This document shows, piece after piece, positions 32,752-42,810 of a stretch of DNA of 64,000 nucleotides. Made by a program: the position numbers and the translations under genes. Position 1 is the stretch's first letter. Each line of letters starts with the position of its first letter. This DNA comes from Oscillospiraceae bacterium (GTDB taxonomy: Bacteria > Bacillota > Clostridia > Oscillospirales > Oscillospiraceae), in NCBI GenBank assembly GCA_017395935.1, contig JAFQNL010000012.1:1-64000 (forward strand). Direction: 5' to 3'. A model generated the notes under the pieces. It had not been told where the DNA came from, searched no databases, and saw only the letters and a program-made list of their open reading frames with translations.

Positions 32752-33462
32752 TCAGCCGTTGGCGCGCATGGGCGGCCGGGCCCCGAAGAGGGCGGTGCCG
32801 ATACGGACCTGAGTGGCGCCGTGGGCGATGGCGTCGGCGAAGTCGCCGCTCATGCCCATGGAAAGGCAGTCGATACTTACTCTATTATCATATGTTTTTG
32901 CCTTAATGTCAACAAAAAGCTGATTCATTTCGGCAAAATATCGGCTGTTTCCCCCGGAAATCCCTGCCGCCGGTGGAATGGCCATAAGGCCTCGGGGCGC
33001 GACTCCCGGCAGTTCGGCAGCCAGCTGTATCAACTGGCGGGCCTCCTCCGGCCGGACGCCGGACTTGCTCAGCTCGGCGCCGATATTCACCTCAATCAGT
33101 ACATCCTGGACCAGACCCAGCTTTTCTGCCCGCTGGCTGATGGCCTGCAGCAGCTCCCGGGAGTCCACCGACTCGATCAGCGCCACCCGGCCCACCAGAT
33201 ACTTGACCTTGTTCTTCTGCAGATGGCCGATAAAGTGGACCTTTGCCCCCTCATAGGCGCCATCCGCCCAGTGGGCATTGAACTCCTGAACCCGGTTCTC
33301 TCCGCAGACGGTAATTCCGGCGGCAATGGCCTGACGAATGGTTTCCGAGGTCTGGACCTTGGTGGCCGCCACCAGCGTAATCTCCTCCGGCCGTCTGCCG
33401 GCCGCCAGAGCGGCCTCGTCGATCCGGCTCCGGATCACCCGGATATTTTCCGCAATGGACAC
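32752..33462 (-). CDS. PLP homeostasis protein (YggS/PLPBP family)
   Basis: A 236-residue PLP-binding protein with the alanine-racemase N-terminal fold. The PLP lysine is in LVAATKVQTSE near residue 33; GENRVQEF, HFIGHLQKNK, LSMGMSGDF and the C-terminal VRIGTALFG are canonical. The family keeps free PLP in balance and has no known catalysis. The start is a GTG immediately after the HlyD-like stop (TGAGTG), so translation is coupled. The ylmE-sepF neighbourhood is widespread in Firmicutes. Confidence 0.95.
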   Translation of the reverse strand: MSIAENIRVIRSRIDEAALAAGRRPEEITLVAATKVQTSETIRQAIAAGITVCGENRVQEFNAHWADGAYEGAKVHFIGHLQKNKVKYLVGRVALIESVDSRELLQAISQRAEKLGLVQDVLIEVNIGAELSKSGVRPEEARQLIQLAAELPGVAPRGLMAIPPAAGISGGNSRYFAEMNQLFVDIKAKTYDNRVSIDCLSMGMSGDFADAIAHGATQVRIGTALFGARPPMRANG

Positions 33463-34704
33463 TCAGGCCACCACCTTTCCGTCATGGACTTCCTTGCCGC
33501 CTACCAGAATCTGATCGCCGGCCCGGAGGCGGTTGGCCTCCTCCTTCACGGTGGGCTCGTCGCTGACCACCGACTGGACCAGATAGTAGTCCTCGCCGCT
33601 GAAGATCAGCTCCACCGGCAGCCACTGGGCCTGCGCGCCGGTAACCCGGTAGACGCCCAGCTGGCCGGTCTGCTGATCGGCCCGGAGGGCCCGGGTGGGG
33701 ATCCGCAGACCCTCGCAGTTGTCATAGCCCACGTCCACATTCTGCTCCCGGAGCAGGGTAATGGCCGAGAGATTTTTGTCCGAGTGAAAGACCACCACCA
33801 CCTGGCCGTTCAGGTCGGGGACGCTGAGGTGGATGACCTCCATGTCCTGCTGACCGGCGGAGCCCTCGAAGTTGACGGTGACGGTATCGCCGGTGGTCAC
33901 CCGCTTGGAGATCTCCTGATCCATAATGGCCACATAGTACCAGTCGAAGTCGGTCACGATCTTACCTACCCAGCTCCCCTCAGGCTCGCCCCAGGTCAGA
34001 GCCCGGGCCCGCAGCTCGTCGGGAGTCAGATCAACCAGCTCATCAATATCAAAGATAGTCTCATAGCCGTCCACCGAGGCCGAGTAGATTCCGGCCACCT
34101 CGGCCCGTATGGCCTTGGTGGCGGCGGCAGCCGCCGTCTGAAGCTCGACGATCCGGCTGTTGACCTGCTGGATCTGCTCGGTAATGGCTGCCCGGGTGGT
34201 GTAGGTGTAGCCCTGCCGGAAGATCAGGTCCTTGATCTGGTCCACTCCGTCCTCCAGAGCGGTATATTTGCTCTGGGAGGCGTCGGCATGGATATCGGCG
34301 ATCAACTCGGTAATATCGCCGCTGAGCTTAAAGGCCTCGGTCTCCTCGGTGTCCCGGGAGCGGATGAAGTTGAGCCGTTCCAGCTCCTCCTCCAGCTCCT
34401 CCAGCTCCCGATGCTGCTCCAGCGCCTCGCTGCTGTCGTAGATCCGGGCCACTACCTCGCCTACAGCCACGTTTTCGCCCTCGGCCACCACGATCTCTAC
34501 CAGATCGCCGCCGCCCCGGACGACCGACTCCTCCCGGACCAGATAGCCCTCTGCCGGCAGCACCCGCTGGCTGGAATAGGTATAGACGATGGCGGTATTG
34601 GTACTGCCGGCGAAGGTCCCTGCCGTGTAGACGGCGAAATAGGCCAGCACGCCCAGAAAGAGCAGCACCATAATACCCTGTACCACTTTATTGCCTGACT
34701 TCAT
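33463..34704 (-). CDS. HlyD-like membrane-anchored adaptor protein
   Basis: A 413-residue protein with one N-terminal membrane segment (IMVLLFLGVLAYFAVYTAGTF, about residues 11-31), a lipoyl/barrel-sandwich segment (GGGDLVEIVVAEGENVAVGEVVARIY), a coiled-coil hairpin (about 90-190), and C-terminal beta domains. This is the HlyD/periplasmic adaptor layout, yet no ABC or RND exporter gene adjoins it. In this position, between hfq and the division genes, a cell-envelope role is likely but unproven. Confidence 0.75.
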   Translation of the reverse strand: MKSGNKVVQGIMVLLFLGVLAYFAVYTAGTFAGSTNTAIVYTYSSQRVLPAEGYLVREESVVRGGGDLVEIVVAEGENVAVGEVVARIYDSSEALEQHRELEELEEELERLNFIRSRDTEETEAFKLSGDITELIADIHADASQSKYTALEDGVDQIKDLIFRQGYTYTTRAAITEQIQQVNSRIVELQTAAAAATKAIRAEVAGIYSASVDGYETIFDIDELVDLTPDELRARALTWGEPEGSWVGKIVTDFDWYYVAIMDQEISKRVTTGDTVTVNFEGSAGQQDMEVIHLSVPDLNGQVVVVFHSDKNLSAITLLREQNVDVGYDNCEGLRIPTRALRADQQTGQLGVYRVTGAQAQWLPVELIFSGEDYYLVQSVVSDEPTVKEEANRLRAGDQILVGGKEVHDGKVVA

Positions 34705-34758
34705 AGCTTGCCTCCTTGTCCGCGCCCGGTCTTCAGGCCGGAGAGGAGGCCGTCGGGC

Positions 34759-35004
34759 TCAGTCCTCTCCCTGCTGGGCGCTGCACTCCCGGAGGTCCAA
34801 GGGCCGCTCCGGGACGATGGTGGAGATCGCGTGCTTATAGATGACCTGCTGGCGGCCGTCGGTATGGAGGATCAGTGTGAAGGCATCAAAGCCGCTCACC
34901 ACTCCCCGCATCTGAAAGCCATTGACCAGAAAGACGGTCACGCCCACCCGGCTCCGTCTGGCCCGGGTGAGGAAGATCTCCTGTAGGTTTTGATTCTTTT
35001 GCAT
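34759..35004 (-). CDS. hfq: RNA chaperone Hfq
   Basis: An 81-residue Sm-like protein that binds small RNAs and mRNAs as a hexamer. [40 protein letters not shown] covers Sm1, and [10 protein letters not shown] is the canonical Sm2 motif. The ATG at 35002-35004 is chosen because the AAAGGA lies 10 bases before it; a GTG three codons upstream is too close to that site. Placement right after miaA is the common bacterial arrangement. Confidence 0.95.
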   Translation of the reverse strand: MQKNQNLQEIFLTRARRSRVGVTVFLVNGFQMRGVVSGFDAFTLILHTDGRQQVIYKHAISTIVPERPLDLRECSAQQGED

Positions 35005-35078
35005 CTGGGACACATCCTTTTTTCTGTTCTAAGGACTGTCCCCCGCCTTTCAGGTCGGTCAGGGAGCGGTCCTCCCTG

Positions 35079-36020
35079 TCATCCTATACCCGAGGCGCGT
35101 ATGATTTCTGTCGCAAACTGGCAGGCGGCGGCAAAATCCGGCTGCTGCTGCCAGTGATACCAGTGGATGGCCGGATTCTTCCGGAACCAGGTCAGCTGCC
35201 GCTTGGCATACTGTCGGGAGCGGAGCCGGACCTCGTCGGCAGCGGCGGCCAAATCTCCGCCGGTCCGGACCGCCTCGGCCATCTCCTTGTAGCCGATGGC
35301 CTGCATGGCGGTGGCGCCGGGGTCAATGCCCTCGGCCAGCAGACGGCGGATCTCCTCCACCAGTCCCTGCTCCAGCATCTGATCCACCCGCCGGTCAATC
35401 CGCTCCCAGAGCTGGGCCCGGTCGGCAAAATTCAGCCCGATCCAGCAGCCCTCGTACCGGGGCGGCAGGGCCTGCGTGTCCAGATTGTGCTGGGTGATGG
35501 TCCGACCGGTCTCGTGCCAGACCTCCAGCGCCCGAATAATCCGCTTTTCATCTTTCAGATGAAGCCGGCCGGCGGCCTCCGGGTCCACAGCCCGAAGCTC
35601 CTCCAGCAGCCGCTCCATTCCCTCTTCCGCTCCCCGCTTCTGCAGCCGCTCCCGCCAGCCGGTGGAAGGATAGGGGGCGAAGGTTCGTCCGGAGAGGAGA
35701 GAGTCAAGATAGAGGCCGGTGCCGCCGGCGATCACGGGCACCTTGCCCCGGCGGAGAATATCGTCCACCGCCCGGGAGGCCAGTTCCACATAGCGGGCCA
35801 CCGAGAAGTTTTCATCCGGCTCGGCCACGTCCAGCATATGGTGAGCCACGCCCTGCCGCTCTTCCGGCGTGGGCTTGGCTGTTCCGATATCCATCCGGCG
35901 GTAAATCTGCATGGAGTCGGCGCTGACCACCTCGCCGTCAAAGGCTTTGGCCAGCGCGATACTCAGCGCCGTCTTGCCTGAGGCGGTAGGGCCTGCGATG
36001 ACGATTACTTTGGGGGCCAT
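35079..36020 (-). CDS. miaA: tRNA dimethylallyltransferase
   Basis: A 313-residue enzyme that isopentenylates A37 of UNN-decoding tRNAs; MiaB, encoded upstream in the same block, then adds the methylthio group. P-loop GPTASGKTAL (residues 9-18), SADSMQIYRRMDIGTAKP and the KRQLTWFRKNPAIHWY segment are diagnostic. Confidence 0.97.
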   Translation of the reverse strand: MAPKVIVIAGPTASGKTALSIALAKAFDGEVVSADSMQIYRRMDIGTAKPTPEERQGVAHHMLDVAEPDENFSVARYVELASRAVDDILRRGKVPVIAGGTGLYLDSLLSGRTFAPYPSTGWRERLQKRGAEEGMERLLEELRAVDPEAAGRLHLKDEKRIIRALEVWHETGRTITQHNLDTQALPPRYEGCWIGLNFADRAQLWERIDRRVDQMLEQGLVEEIRRLLAEGIDPGATAMQAIGYKEMAEAVRTGGDLAAAADEVRLRSRQYAKRQLTWFRKNPAIHWYHWQQQPDFAAACQFATEIIRASGIG

Positions 36021-36058
36021 TGGGACCGCCTCCTTTCCTCTGTCTGTTCTCCGGTTGG

Positions 36059-38125
36059 TCAGCTCCGCTTAAACTGCTTTTCCAGCTGGCTCCGGGTCAT
36101 TTCAATGGCCACCGGACGGCCGTGGGGACAGTACTTCACCCGTCCCTCCATCACCGCCCGGGCCACCACCTCCAGCTCCGCCGGCTCGTTCTTCCAGCCG
36201 CCTTTGATGGCCGCCTTGCAGGCCATGGTGTGCAGTACCCGGTCCCGGACGGCGTCCGGGTCGGCGGTGCCGGTTTCCAGCAGCTGGCCGGCCAGCCGGG
36301 TCAGGGTCTGGCCCGCCTCTCCGGGGGCAATATAGTCAGGGACCTCCCGGACCAGCAGGGCGCCGCCGCCGAAGTCCTCCACCTCAAAGCCGAACCGGTC
36401 CAGCAGCTCCAGATGCTCCAGCAGGATCTGGCTCTCCTGAGGGCTGGGACGGACCACCACCGGACTGAGCAGGATCTGCCGCATGGGCTGGTAGTCCTGC
36501 GCCTTCATCCGGTCAAAATTCATCCGCTCATGAGCGGCATGCTTGTCAATAAAGTAGACCGAGTCGCCCTGCTGGACGACAATATAGGTGTCCAGCACCT
36601 CCCCGGCCAGACGCCAGACCGGAGTCTCCGGCGTGACGGGAGACTGGGCGGCGGTGGTCAGGCCGGTCTCTTCCGGACCGGTCTGCCCCGGTTGCTCCGG
36701 CAGCTGGGAACTCTCTCTGTGCCGGGCCTTCAGGGGCATGGGCGTTTTCTCCGCCCTTCTCTTCTCCTCCGGACCGTCCCAGATCAGCTCTGGGGGCAGG
36801 GGCTTGGAAGAGACGGGAGGCAGGGGCTCCTTCTTCCCCAGTTCGAGGGCCTCCAGAACGGTCTGAACCTGCTCCTGCTGCTGCTCTCTGGCCTCCCGGC
36901 GCTGCTGCTGGCGCTGCTGCTGACGGGCCAGCAGCTGGGCGGCGTTCCGGCTGGTGGCCGCCTGCCAGGGGGAGACGGCGGTATCATAGCCGGAGAGGGC
37001 GGTAGAGCGGAGGGTATCTCCCTTTCGGTATTCGGCGCTGGTCATGCTCTTAAAGAAGGTCTGGTTGGCCGTCACCGTATCCTGCCGCTGGGGCTTGTCC
37101 GGAGCCTTGGCTTCCAGCACCGCCCGCACATGGCCCTGCTCGGCCTCCAGCACCGACCGGACGGCGTAATAGACCGCCTCAAAGAGCTGCTTTTCGTTGG
37201 TAAACTTGACCTCTGTCTTTGCCGGATGGACATTCACATCGACGGCATTGAGTTTCGTCGTTAATCTGAGGACACAGGCCGGGAACTTGCCCACCATCTT
37301 CTGGTTGCTGTAGGCTTCCTCCAGCGCGGCGGTCATGGTCCGGCTTTTCACATAGCGGCCGTTGACGAAGAAGAACTGAGCGGCCCGGGTGCCCCGGCAG
37401 CAGGCCGGACGGCTTACATAGCCCTCCACCCGGATCTCCTCTCCGTAGCCGGGACAATGGAGAAAGCTCAGCGCCGACTCCCGGCCCAGCACGGCGTAGA
37501 GGGCCGACTGGAGCTTGCCGTCGCCGGGGGTGAGCAGCTCCTCCTTCCCCTCCCGGATAAAGCGGAAGGAGATCTCCGGATGGGCCAGAGCCTCATGCTG
37601 GACGACGGTAAAGACGGCGGCTCCCTCAGCCGAGTCCCGCTTCATGAACTTGAGTCGGGCGGGAGTATTGAAGAAGAGGTCCCGGACGATCATGGTGGTG
37701 CCCTCCGGGCAGCCCACCTCCTCCTGACCGACCTTCTCGCCTCCCTCCATCTGGACGGCGGTGCCGTAGGCGGCCTGTGCCGTCCGGGTCATCAGCTCTA
37801 CCCGGGAGACGGCGGAGATGGCGGCCAGTGCCTCTCCCCGGAAGCCCAGCGTACCGATGGCTTCCAGATCGTACTCGGTCCGGATCTTGCTGGTCGCGTG
37901 ACGGAGAAAGGCGGTGGGGGCGTCCTCCGGGTCGATTCCGCAGCCGTTGTCGGTGACCCGGATATAGCGCATACCGCCCCCCATGATCTCTATGGTGACG
38001 GTGGAGGCTCCGGCGTCAATGGCGTTTTCGACCAGCTCCTTGACCACGCTGGCAGGCCGCTCCACCACCTCACCGGCGGCGATCAGGTCGGCAACATGGG
38101 AGGATAATTGTTGGATCTTAGGCAT
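36059..38125 (-). CDS. mutL: DNA mismatch repair protein MutL
   Basis: A 688-residue GHKL ATPase. Motifs are ENAIDAGA (about residues 35-42), DNGCGI, TSKI and GFRGEALAAIS. A long Gln/Arg-rich linker (about 370-480) precedes the C-terminal dimerisation/endonuclease domain, where the metal motif reads DKHAAHERMNFD instead of DQHAx2Ex4E (the last Glu is Asp), with the companion CPHGRP present near the end. It should therefore nick DNA during mismatch repair. The ATG at 38123-38125 follows AGGAGAGAAC. Confidence 0.96.
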   Translation of the reverse strand: MPKIQQLSSHVADLIAAGEVVERPASVVKELVENAIDAGASTVTIEIMGGGMRYIRVTDNGCGIDPEDAPTAFLRHATSKIRTEYDLEAIGTLGFRGEALAAISAVSRVELMTRTAQAAYGTAVQMEGGEKVGQEEVGCPEGTTMIVRDLFFNTPARLKFMKRDSAEGAAVFTVVQHEALAHPEISFRFIREGKEELLTPGDGKLQSALYAVLGRESALSFLHCPGYGEEIRVEGYVSRPACCRGTRAAQFFFVNGRYVKSRTMTAALEEAYSNQKMVGKFPACVLRLTTKLNAVDVNVHPAKTEVKFTNEKQLFEAVYYAVRSVLEAEQGHVRAVLEAKAPDKPQRQDTVTANQTFFKSMTSAEYRKGDTLRSTALSGYDTAVSPWQAATSRNAAQLLARQQQRQQQRREAREQQQEQVQTVLEALELGKKEPLPPVSSKPLPPELIWDGPEEKRRAEKTPMPLKARHRESSQLPEQPGQTGPEETGLTTAAQSPVTPETPVWRLAGEVLDTYIVVQQGDSVYFIDKHAAHERMNFDRMKAQDYQPMRQILLSPVVVRPSPQESQILLEHLELLDRFGFEVEDFGGGALLVREVPDYIAPGEAGQTLTRLAGQLLETGTADPDAVRDRVLHTMACKAAIKGGWKNEPAELEVVARAVMEGRVKYCPHGRPVAIEMTRSQLEKQFKRS

Positions 38126-38190
38126 AGTTCTCTCCTGCATCTGTCATAAAGTCAATCGGAAGGTCTCCTTCTGTCTTTGACCCTCCCATA

Positions 38191-40782
38191 TTACAGCATT
38201 TTCTTCCACTCGAAGAGCAGATTCATAGCCTCAATGGGAGTCAGGGTATTCACCTCGGTCAGCCGGAGCTGGCGAAGGACCTCATCTCCGGCCATATCGC
38301 CCATAGAAATCTGCTCCTGACTGTCCTGAGGGGCGGGCACGGACCGGAGGGGTCTCTCCCCCGCCTCCAGCTCGTCCAGAATCTTCCGGGCTCTGCTGAT
38401 CACTTTGGACGGCACGCCGGCCAGCTTGGCCACCTCAATACCGTAGCTCTGATCGGCGCCGCCCCGGACAATTTTCCGGAGAAAGACGATATCGTCTCCC
38501 CGTTTTCTGGCGGCAATATGGTAGTTGCTCACGCCGCTGATGCTCTCTTCCAGCTCGGTGAGCTCATGATAATGGGTGGCAAAGAGGGTCTTTGCTCCCA
38601 GCTTTTTCTTGTCAGCACAGTATTCCAGAACGGCCCGGGCAATGCTCATGCCGTCATAGGTGGAGGTACCCCGGCCGATCTCGTCGAGAATGAGCAGCGA
38701 GCGGCTGGTGGCATGCTTCAGGATCTCGGCCACCTCGCTCATCTCCACCATAAAGGTAGACTGTCCTGCCGCCAGATCGTCGGAGGCTCCGATCCGGGTA
38801 AAGACCCGGTCCACCACACCCAGTCTGGCCGACCGGGCGGGGACGAAGGAGCCGATCTGGGCCATCAGGCAGATCAGCGCCACCTGGCGCATATAGGTGG
38901 ACTTACCGGCCATATTGGGGCCGGTGATAATGGCGAGCGTCTCCTTCCTGCCGTCCATGACCGTGTCGTTGGGGACAAAGAAGCTGTCCTTCAGGACCTG
39001 CTCCACCACCGGATGGCGGCCGTCCACAATCTGGATGGCGGTACCGTCGTCCACGATGGGCATGGTGTACTGGTTGCGCACAGCCGCCTCGGCCAGCGAG
39101 GCCAGTACATCAATCTGGGCGATGGCGCCGGCCAGAGACTGGATGATCTCCGCCTTGGCGGCGCAGCGCTGCTTGAGCTGGGAGAAGATCTGGTATTCCA
39201 GCTCGCCAATCCGGTCCCGGGCGTTGAAGATGGTATTCTCCAGCTCCTTAAGCTCAGAATTGATAAAGCGCTCGTTATTGGCCAGCGTCTGCTTTCGGAC
39301 GTAGTCGGAGGGCATCCGGTCCGACTGGGCCCGGGGCACCTCGATATAGTAGCCGAACACCTTATTGTAGCGGACCCGGAGCTGGCGGATACCGGTACGC
39401 TCCCGCTCTCTGGTCTCGATATCGGCCAGCAGCTCCTTGCTGTGGGAGAGGACGTAGTTGAGCCGGTCCACCTCTTCGTTGTATCCGGCCCGGATCATGC
39501 CTCCCTCCCGAACCAGCAGGGGAGGATCGTCCACAATAGCCCGGCTCAGTTCCTCCCGCAGCTCGCTCAGATCCACCAGCCGTCTGGTCAGACGCTGGAG
39601 CAGCGGGGCCTTCCGTTCCGCCAGAAGCTGCCGGAGGCAGGGCACCTTGGACAGGCCCTGATTCAGGGCGGCCAGGTCCTTGCAGTTGGTATTACCATAG
39701 ATGATCCGGCCGATCAGCCGTTCCAGGTCGGTGACCTCCCGCAGCGCCAGCCGGAGCTCCTGACGGGTGACCAGATCATCTACCAGCTCGGCCACGGCGG
39801 TGAGCCGGCCGTTGATCTCCGTCGGGGAAAGCAGAGGCCGCTCGATCCACTGGCGCAGGGTCCGGCCGCCCATGGCGGTCCGGGTATGGTCCAGCACCCA
39901 GAGCAGGCTGCCCCGCTTTTCCTTGCCCCGAAGAGTCTCGGTCAGCTCCAGATTCCGGCGGGCGGTGAGATCCAGCTCCATATATCGGCCCGAGGCGTAG
40001 TATTCCACCGACCGGATATAGCTCAGGTCAGTCTTTTGTGTCTCATAGAGGTAGCTCAGCAGGGCGCCTGCCGCCTGCATGGCCCAGGGCGGATTCTCCG
40101 GAATGGCGCCCACGTTTTCAAACTGAGCCTCGGCCATCTTCCGGGCCGACTCCAGATCGAACCGGCTGCCGCCCCGACTGCTGGCACTGCCCAGCCGCTG
40201 CTTCAGAAACTCCCGGAACATCTGGTCCTGCCAGCACTGCTCGGACAGGACGATCTCGCTGGGAGCAAACCGGCCCAGCTCGTTCATCGCGTAGCTCCGG
40301 GCCCCTTCGCCGGAAAAGGCGGTCACCGACACCGAGCCGGTAGACAGATCGCAGAAGCAGAGGCCCGCGCCCTGTTCTTCCAGCAGGCAGGCGGCGATAT
40401 AATTATTCCGGCCCTCCTCCAGCATAGAGGCGTCCACCACCGTACCCGGGGTGACCACACGGACGACCTCTCGTTCTACCAGGCCCTTGGCCTTGGCCGG
40501 GTCCTCGGTCTGCTCGCAGATCGCCACCTTGTAGCCCTTGGCAATCAGACGGCTCAGATAGGCCTCGTAGGAATGATATGGTACTCCGCACATGGGTACC
40601 TTCTCCTCCTCCGGCTTATTCCGGTCCCGGGTGGTCAGCGTCAGATCCAGCTCGTTCGAGGCCGTCTTGGCGTCCTCGTCGAACATCTCGTAAAAGTCGC
40701 CCAGTCGGAAAAAGAGCAGGCAGTCAGGAAATTCCTGCTTGATCTTCAGATATTGCTTGCGCATGGGGGTCAGTTCAGCCAT
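38191..40782 (-). CDS. mutS: DNA mismatch repair protein MutS
   Basis: An 863-residue mismatch sensor. The N-terminal mismatch-binding loop FFRLGDFYEMF (residues 19-29), Walker A GPNMAGKSTYMRQ near 610, and the DEIGRGTSTYDG motif are canonical. It recruits MutL, encoded 50 bases downstream; the short gap indicates one transcript. Confidence 0.97.
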   Translation of the reverse strand: MAELTPMRKQYLKIKQEFPDCLLFFRLGDFYEMFDEDAKTASNELDLTLTTRDRNKPEEEKVPMCGVPYHSYEAYLSRLIAKGYKVAICEQTEDPAKAKGLVEREVVRVVTPGTVVDASMLEEGRNNYIAACLLEEQGAGLCFCDLSTGSVSVTAFSGEGARSYAMNELGRFAPSEIVLSEQCWQDQMFREFLKQRLGSASSRGGSRFDLESARKMAEAQFENVGAIPENPPWAMQAAGALLSYLYETQKTDLSYIRSVEYYASGRYMELDLTARRNLELTETLRGKEKRGSLLWVLDHTRTAMGGRTLRQWIERPLLSPTEINGRLTAVAELVDDLVTRQELRLALREVTDLERLIGRIIYGNTNCKDLAALNQGLSKVPCLRQLLAERKAPLLQRLTRRLVDLSELREELSRAIVDDPPLLVREGGMIRAGYNEEVDRLNYVLSHSKELLADIETRERERTGIRQLRVRYNKVFGYYIEVPRAQSDRMPSDYVRKQTLANNERFINSELKELENTIFNARDRIGELEYQIFSQLKQRCAAKAEIIQSLAGAIAQIDVLASLAEAAVRNQYTMPIVDDGTAIQIVDGRHPVVEQVLKDSFFVPNDTVMDGRKETLAIITGPNMAGKSTYMRQVALICLMAQIGSFVPARSARLGVVDRVFTRIGASDDLAAGQSTFMVEMSEVAEILKHATSRSLLILDEIGRGTSTYDGMSIARAVLEYCADKKKLGAKTLFATHYHELTELEESISGVSNYHIAARKRGDDIVFLRKIVRGGADQSYGIEVAKLAGVPSKVISRARKILDELEAGERPLRSVPAPQDSQEQISMGDMAGDEVLRQLRLTEVNTLTPIEAMNLLFEWKKML

Positions 40783-40838
40783 AGTCGGCCTCCGTTTTCT
40801 TTTCTCGGTCCATCTGCCGGAAGGTTCGGCAGGGCGCT

Positions 40839-41318
40839 TCAGTGGATCCAGCGGCCCCGCCAGCTTCGGACAAGGCCCCAGACCATGGTAAGAGTCAGCA
40901 GGGCGATCAGCAGCCCCATGACCAGGCCCATCCCCTCCATACGGGAGGCAATGGCCATAAACTCGATCGCGGCAAAGAAGAGAATGCTCTCCAGCCCCAG
41001 CGCCGCCACCATCGTCTTCAACGGCTCCACCACATGGGCGGTGGGCCCATAGGGCAGAACGAAGGGCAGGTTCCAGTGGCCGGGCTTTGCCCTATGGAGG
41101 ATCAGCTCGATCATCAGCCAGACCAGCAGCGCTGCCGCCGGGATCAACAGCAGTTCCCACGGTTCTCCCCACCGGTCCGGCTGGCCGCTGGCGTCAAAGT
41201 GGACCGGCACCTGTTGGCCCAGCCGGGACCAGAGGAGCACCGGAGCAAGGAACATAGCCAACAGCAGAAGAAGGGATACTCCCTCCAACACCCGCCGGGC
41301 AATCACATCTGCTCTCAT
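40839..41318 (-). CDS. DUF1648-domain membrane protein
   Basis: A 159-residue membrane protein with four or five hydrophobic helices. The loop LGQQVPVHFDASGQPDRWGEPWELLLIPAAALLVW is the DUF1648 signature, found in SdpI-type immunity proteins and other small membrane proteins. Here it stands alone between miaB and mutS with AAAAGGAGGG before its ATG. Function unknown. Confidence 0.8.
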   Translation of the reverse strand: MRADVIARRVLEGVSLLLLLAMFLAPVLLWSRLGQQVPVHFDASGQPDRWGEPWELLLIPAAALLVWLMIELILHRAKPGHWNLPFVLPYGPTAHVVEPLKTMVAALGLESILFFAAIEFMAIASRMEGMGLVMGLLIALLTLTMVWGLVRSWRGRWIH

Positions 41319-41348
41319 CTTTGCTCCCTCCTTTTCAAGTCCAGACCC

Positions 41349-42761
41349 TTACACCAGCTCGCCGAACAGGGCCCAGTTGGAAGAGCCGGTGATCCGGGCC
41401 CGCTGCCAGGAGCCGACCAGACTCTCGTCCCCGTCCAGATGGACCAGACGGCCGCCGTCGGTCCGGGCGGTGAGGGTATGTTTGCCGTCGTCGTTTTTGC
41501 CGTCCACCAGCACCCGCAGGGTCTTGCCCACATAGGCCGCGTGTTTCTCGGCGGAGATCCGGTTCTGCAGGGCCACAAGGCGCTGGAAGTTCCGGTTCTT
41601 CTCCTCCCGGCTCATGGGGTCGGGCATTTTGGCGCCCGGCGTTCCCTCCCGGGGGGAGTAGATAAAGGTAAACAGGGCGTCGTAGCCCACCTCCTCCAGC
41701 AGGGAGAGGGTGTCCTCGAACTCCTCGGTGGTCTCGCCGGGGAAGCCCACGATAATATCGCTGGTCAGCACGATATCCGGGATCAGTGCCCGGAGCCGGC
41801 GGATCTCGTCCAGATAGGTGGCCCGGTCATAGTGGCGGTTCATGGCCTTGAGTACCCGGTCATTGCCGCACTGGACGGGCAGATGGAGCTGGGGAGCCAC
41901 CTTCTCGCACCGGGCCATGGTCTCAAAGAGCTTCTGGGAGGCGTCCTTGGGATGGCTGGTCATAAAGCGGACCAAAAAGTCCCCGGGAATCTCGTTGACC
42001 TTGGCCAGCAGGTCGGCAAAGTCCATATCCAGACCCAGATCCTTGCCGTAGGAGTTAACGTTCTGGCCCAGCAGGGTAATATCCTTATAGCCCTCAGCCA
42101 CCAGCTCCCGGACCTCGGCCAGAATCTTCTCCGGATCGCGGCTGCGCTCCCGGCCCCGGACATAGGGGACGATGCAGTAGGTACAGAAGTTATTGCAGCC
42201 GTACATAATGGAGACCCAGGCCTTCAGCTTGCCCTTCCGGGCCACCGGCAGACCCTCGGCGATCACGCCCTGAGAGTCAGGCGTCTCGAACACCCGCTTC
42301 TTTTTATCCAGCACCTGTGCCAGCAGCTCGGAGAAGCGATAGAGCACATGGGTGCCAAAGACCAGATCCACATGCCGGAAGGACTGGCGGATCTTTTTGG
42401 ACATATGGGGCTCCTGCATGGCGCAGCCGCAGAGGCAGATAATCTGGTCAGGATTGCGCCGCTTCGTATGGGTCAGGGCGCCCACATTGCCCAGCGCCCG
42501 CATCTCGGCGTGTTCCCGGACGGCGCAGGTATTGATCACAATCACGTCGGCCTCGTTTTCATCCTCGGTAAAGCCGTAGCCCATCTCGGCCAGCATACCC
42601 CGGATCTGCTCGGAGTCAGCCTCGTTCTGCTGGCAGCCATAAGTATCCACAAAGGCCAGGGGCTGCCGGGGCAGGAGGGCCATCCGCCGCGCGATCTCAC
42701 GGCGGATCTCACGCTGGCGCTGAAGCTCCTGCTCAGGAACCAGTACATCTTTTCTAGTCAA
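41349..42761 (-). CDS. miaB: tRNA-2-methylthio-N6-dimethylallyladenosine synthase
   Basis: A 470-residue radical SAM methylthiotransferase. N-terminal UPF0004 domain with VDTYGCQQNEADSE, radical SAM cluster CNNFCTYC near residue 185, and C-terminal TRAM domain ending GSSNWALFGELV. It finishes the ms2i6A37 modification begun by MiaA. The best start is a TTG at 42759-42761, seven bases after AGGAGG; an upstream ATG would run through the promoter. First gene of the miaB-ileS block. Confidence 0.95.
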   Translation of the reverse strand: MTRKDVLVPEQELQRQREIRREIARRMALLPRQPLAFVDTYGCQQNEADSEQIRGMLAEMGYGFTEDENEADVIVINTCAVREHAEMRALGNVGALTHTKRRNPDQIICLCGCAMQEPHMSKKIRQSFRHVDLVFGTHVLYRFSELLAQVLDKKKRVFETPDSQGVIAEGLPVARKGKLKAWVSIMYGCNNFCTYCIVPYVRGRERSRDPEKILAEVRELVAEGYKDITLLGQNVNSYGKDLGLDMDFADLLAKVNEIPGDFLVRFMTSHPKDASQKLFETMARCEKVAPQLHLPVQCGNDRVLKAMNRHYDRATYLDEIRRLRALIPDIVLTSDIIVGFPGETTEEFEDTLSLLEEVGYDALFTFIYSPREGTPGAKMPDPMSREEKNRNFQRLVALQNRISAEKHAAYVGKTLRVLVDGKNDDGKHTLTARTDGGRLVHLDGDESLVGSWQRARITGSSNWALFGELV

Positions 42762-42810
42762 GGAAGTTCCTCCTAACGGCAAAATGCCGATAAATTTCCA
42801 TAATAAAAGT

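Noticed and set aside
32752..33462. YggS-type gene as an alanine racemase
   Set aside because: It has only the N-terminal PLP barrel at about 230 residues, which is the non-catalytic PLPBP family, although it keeps the PLP lysine that the racemase-like protein at 42963 lacks.
33463..34704. Complete export system around the HlyD-like protein
   Set aside because: No ABC ATPase, RND pump or outer channel gene is adjacent; its neighbours are hfq and division genes.
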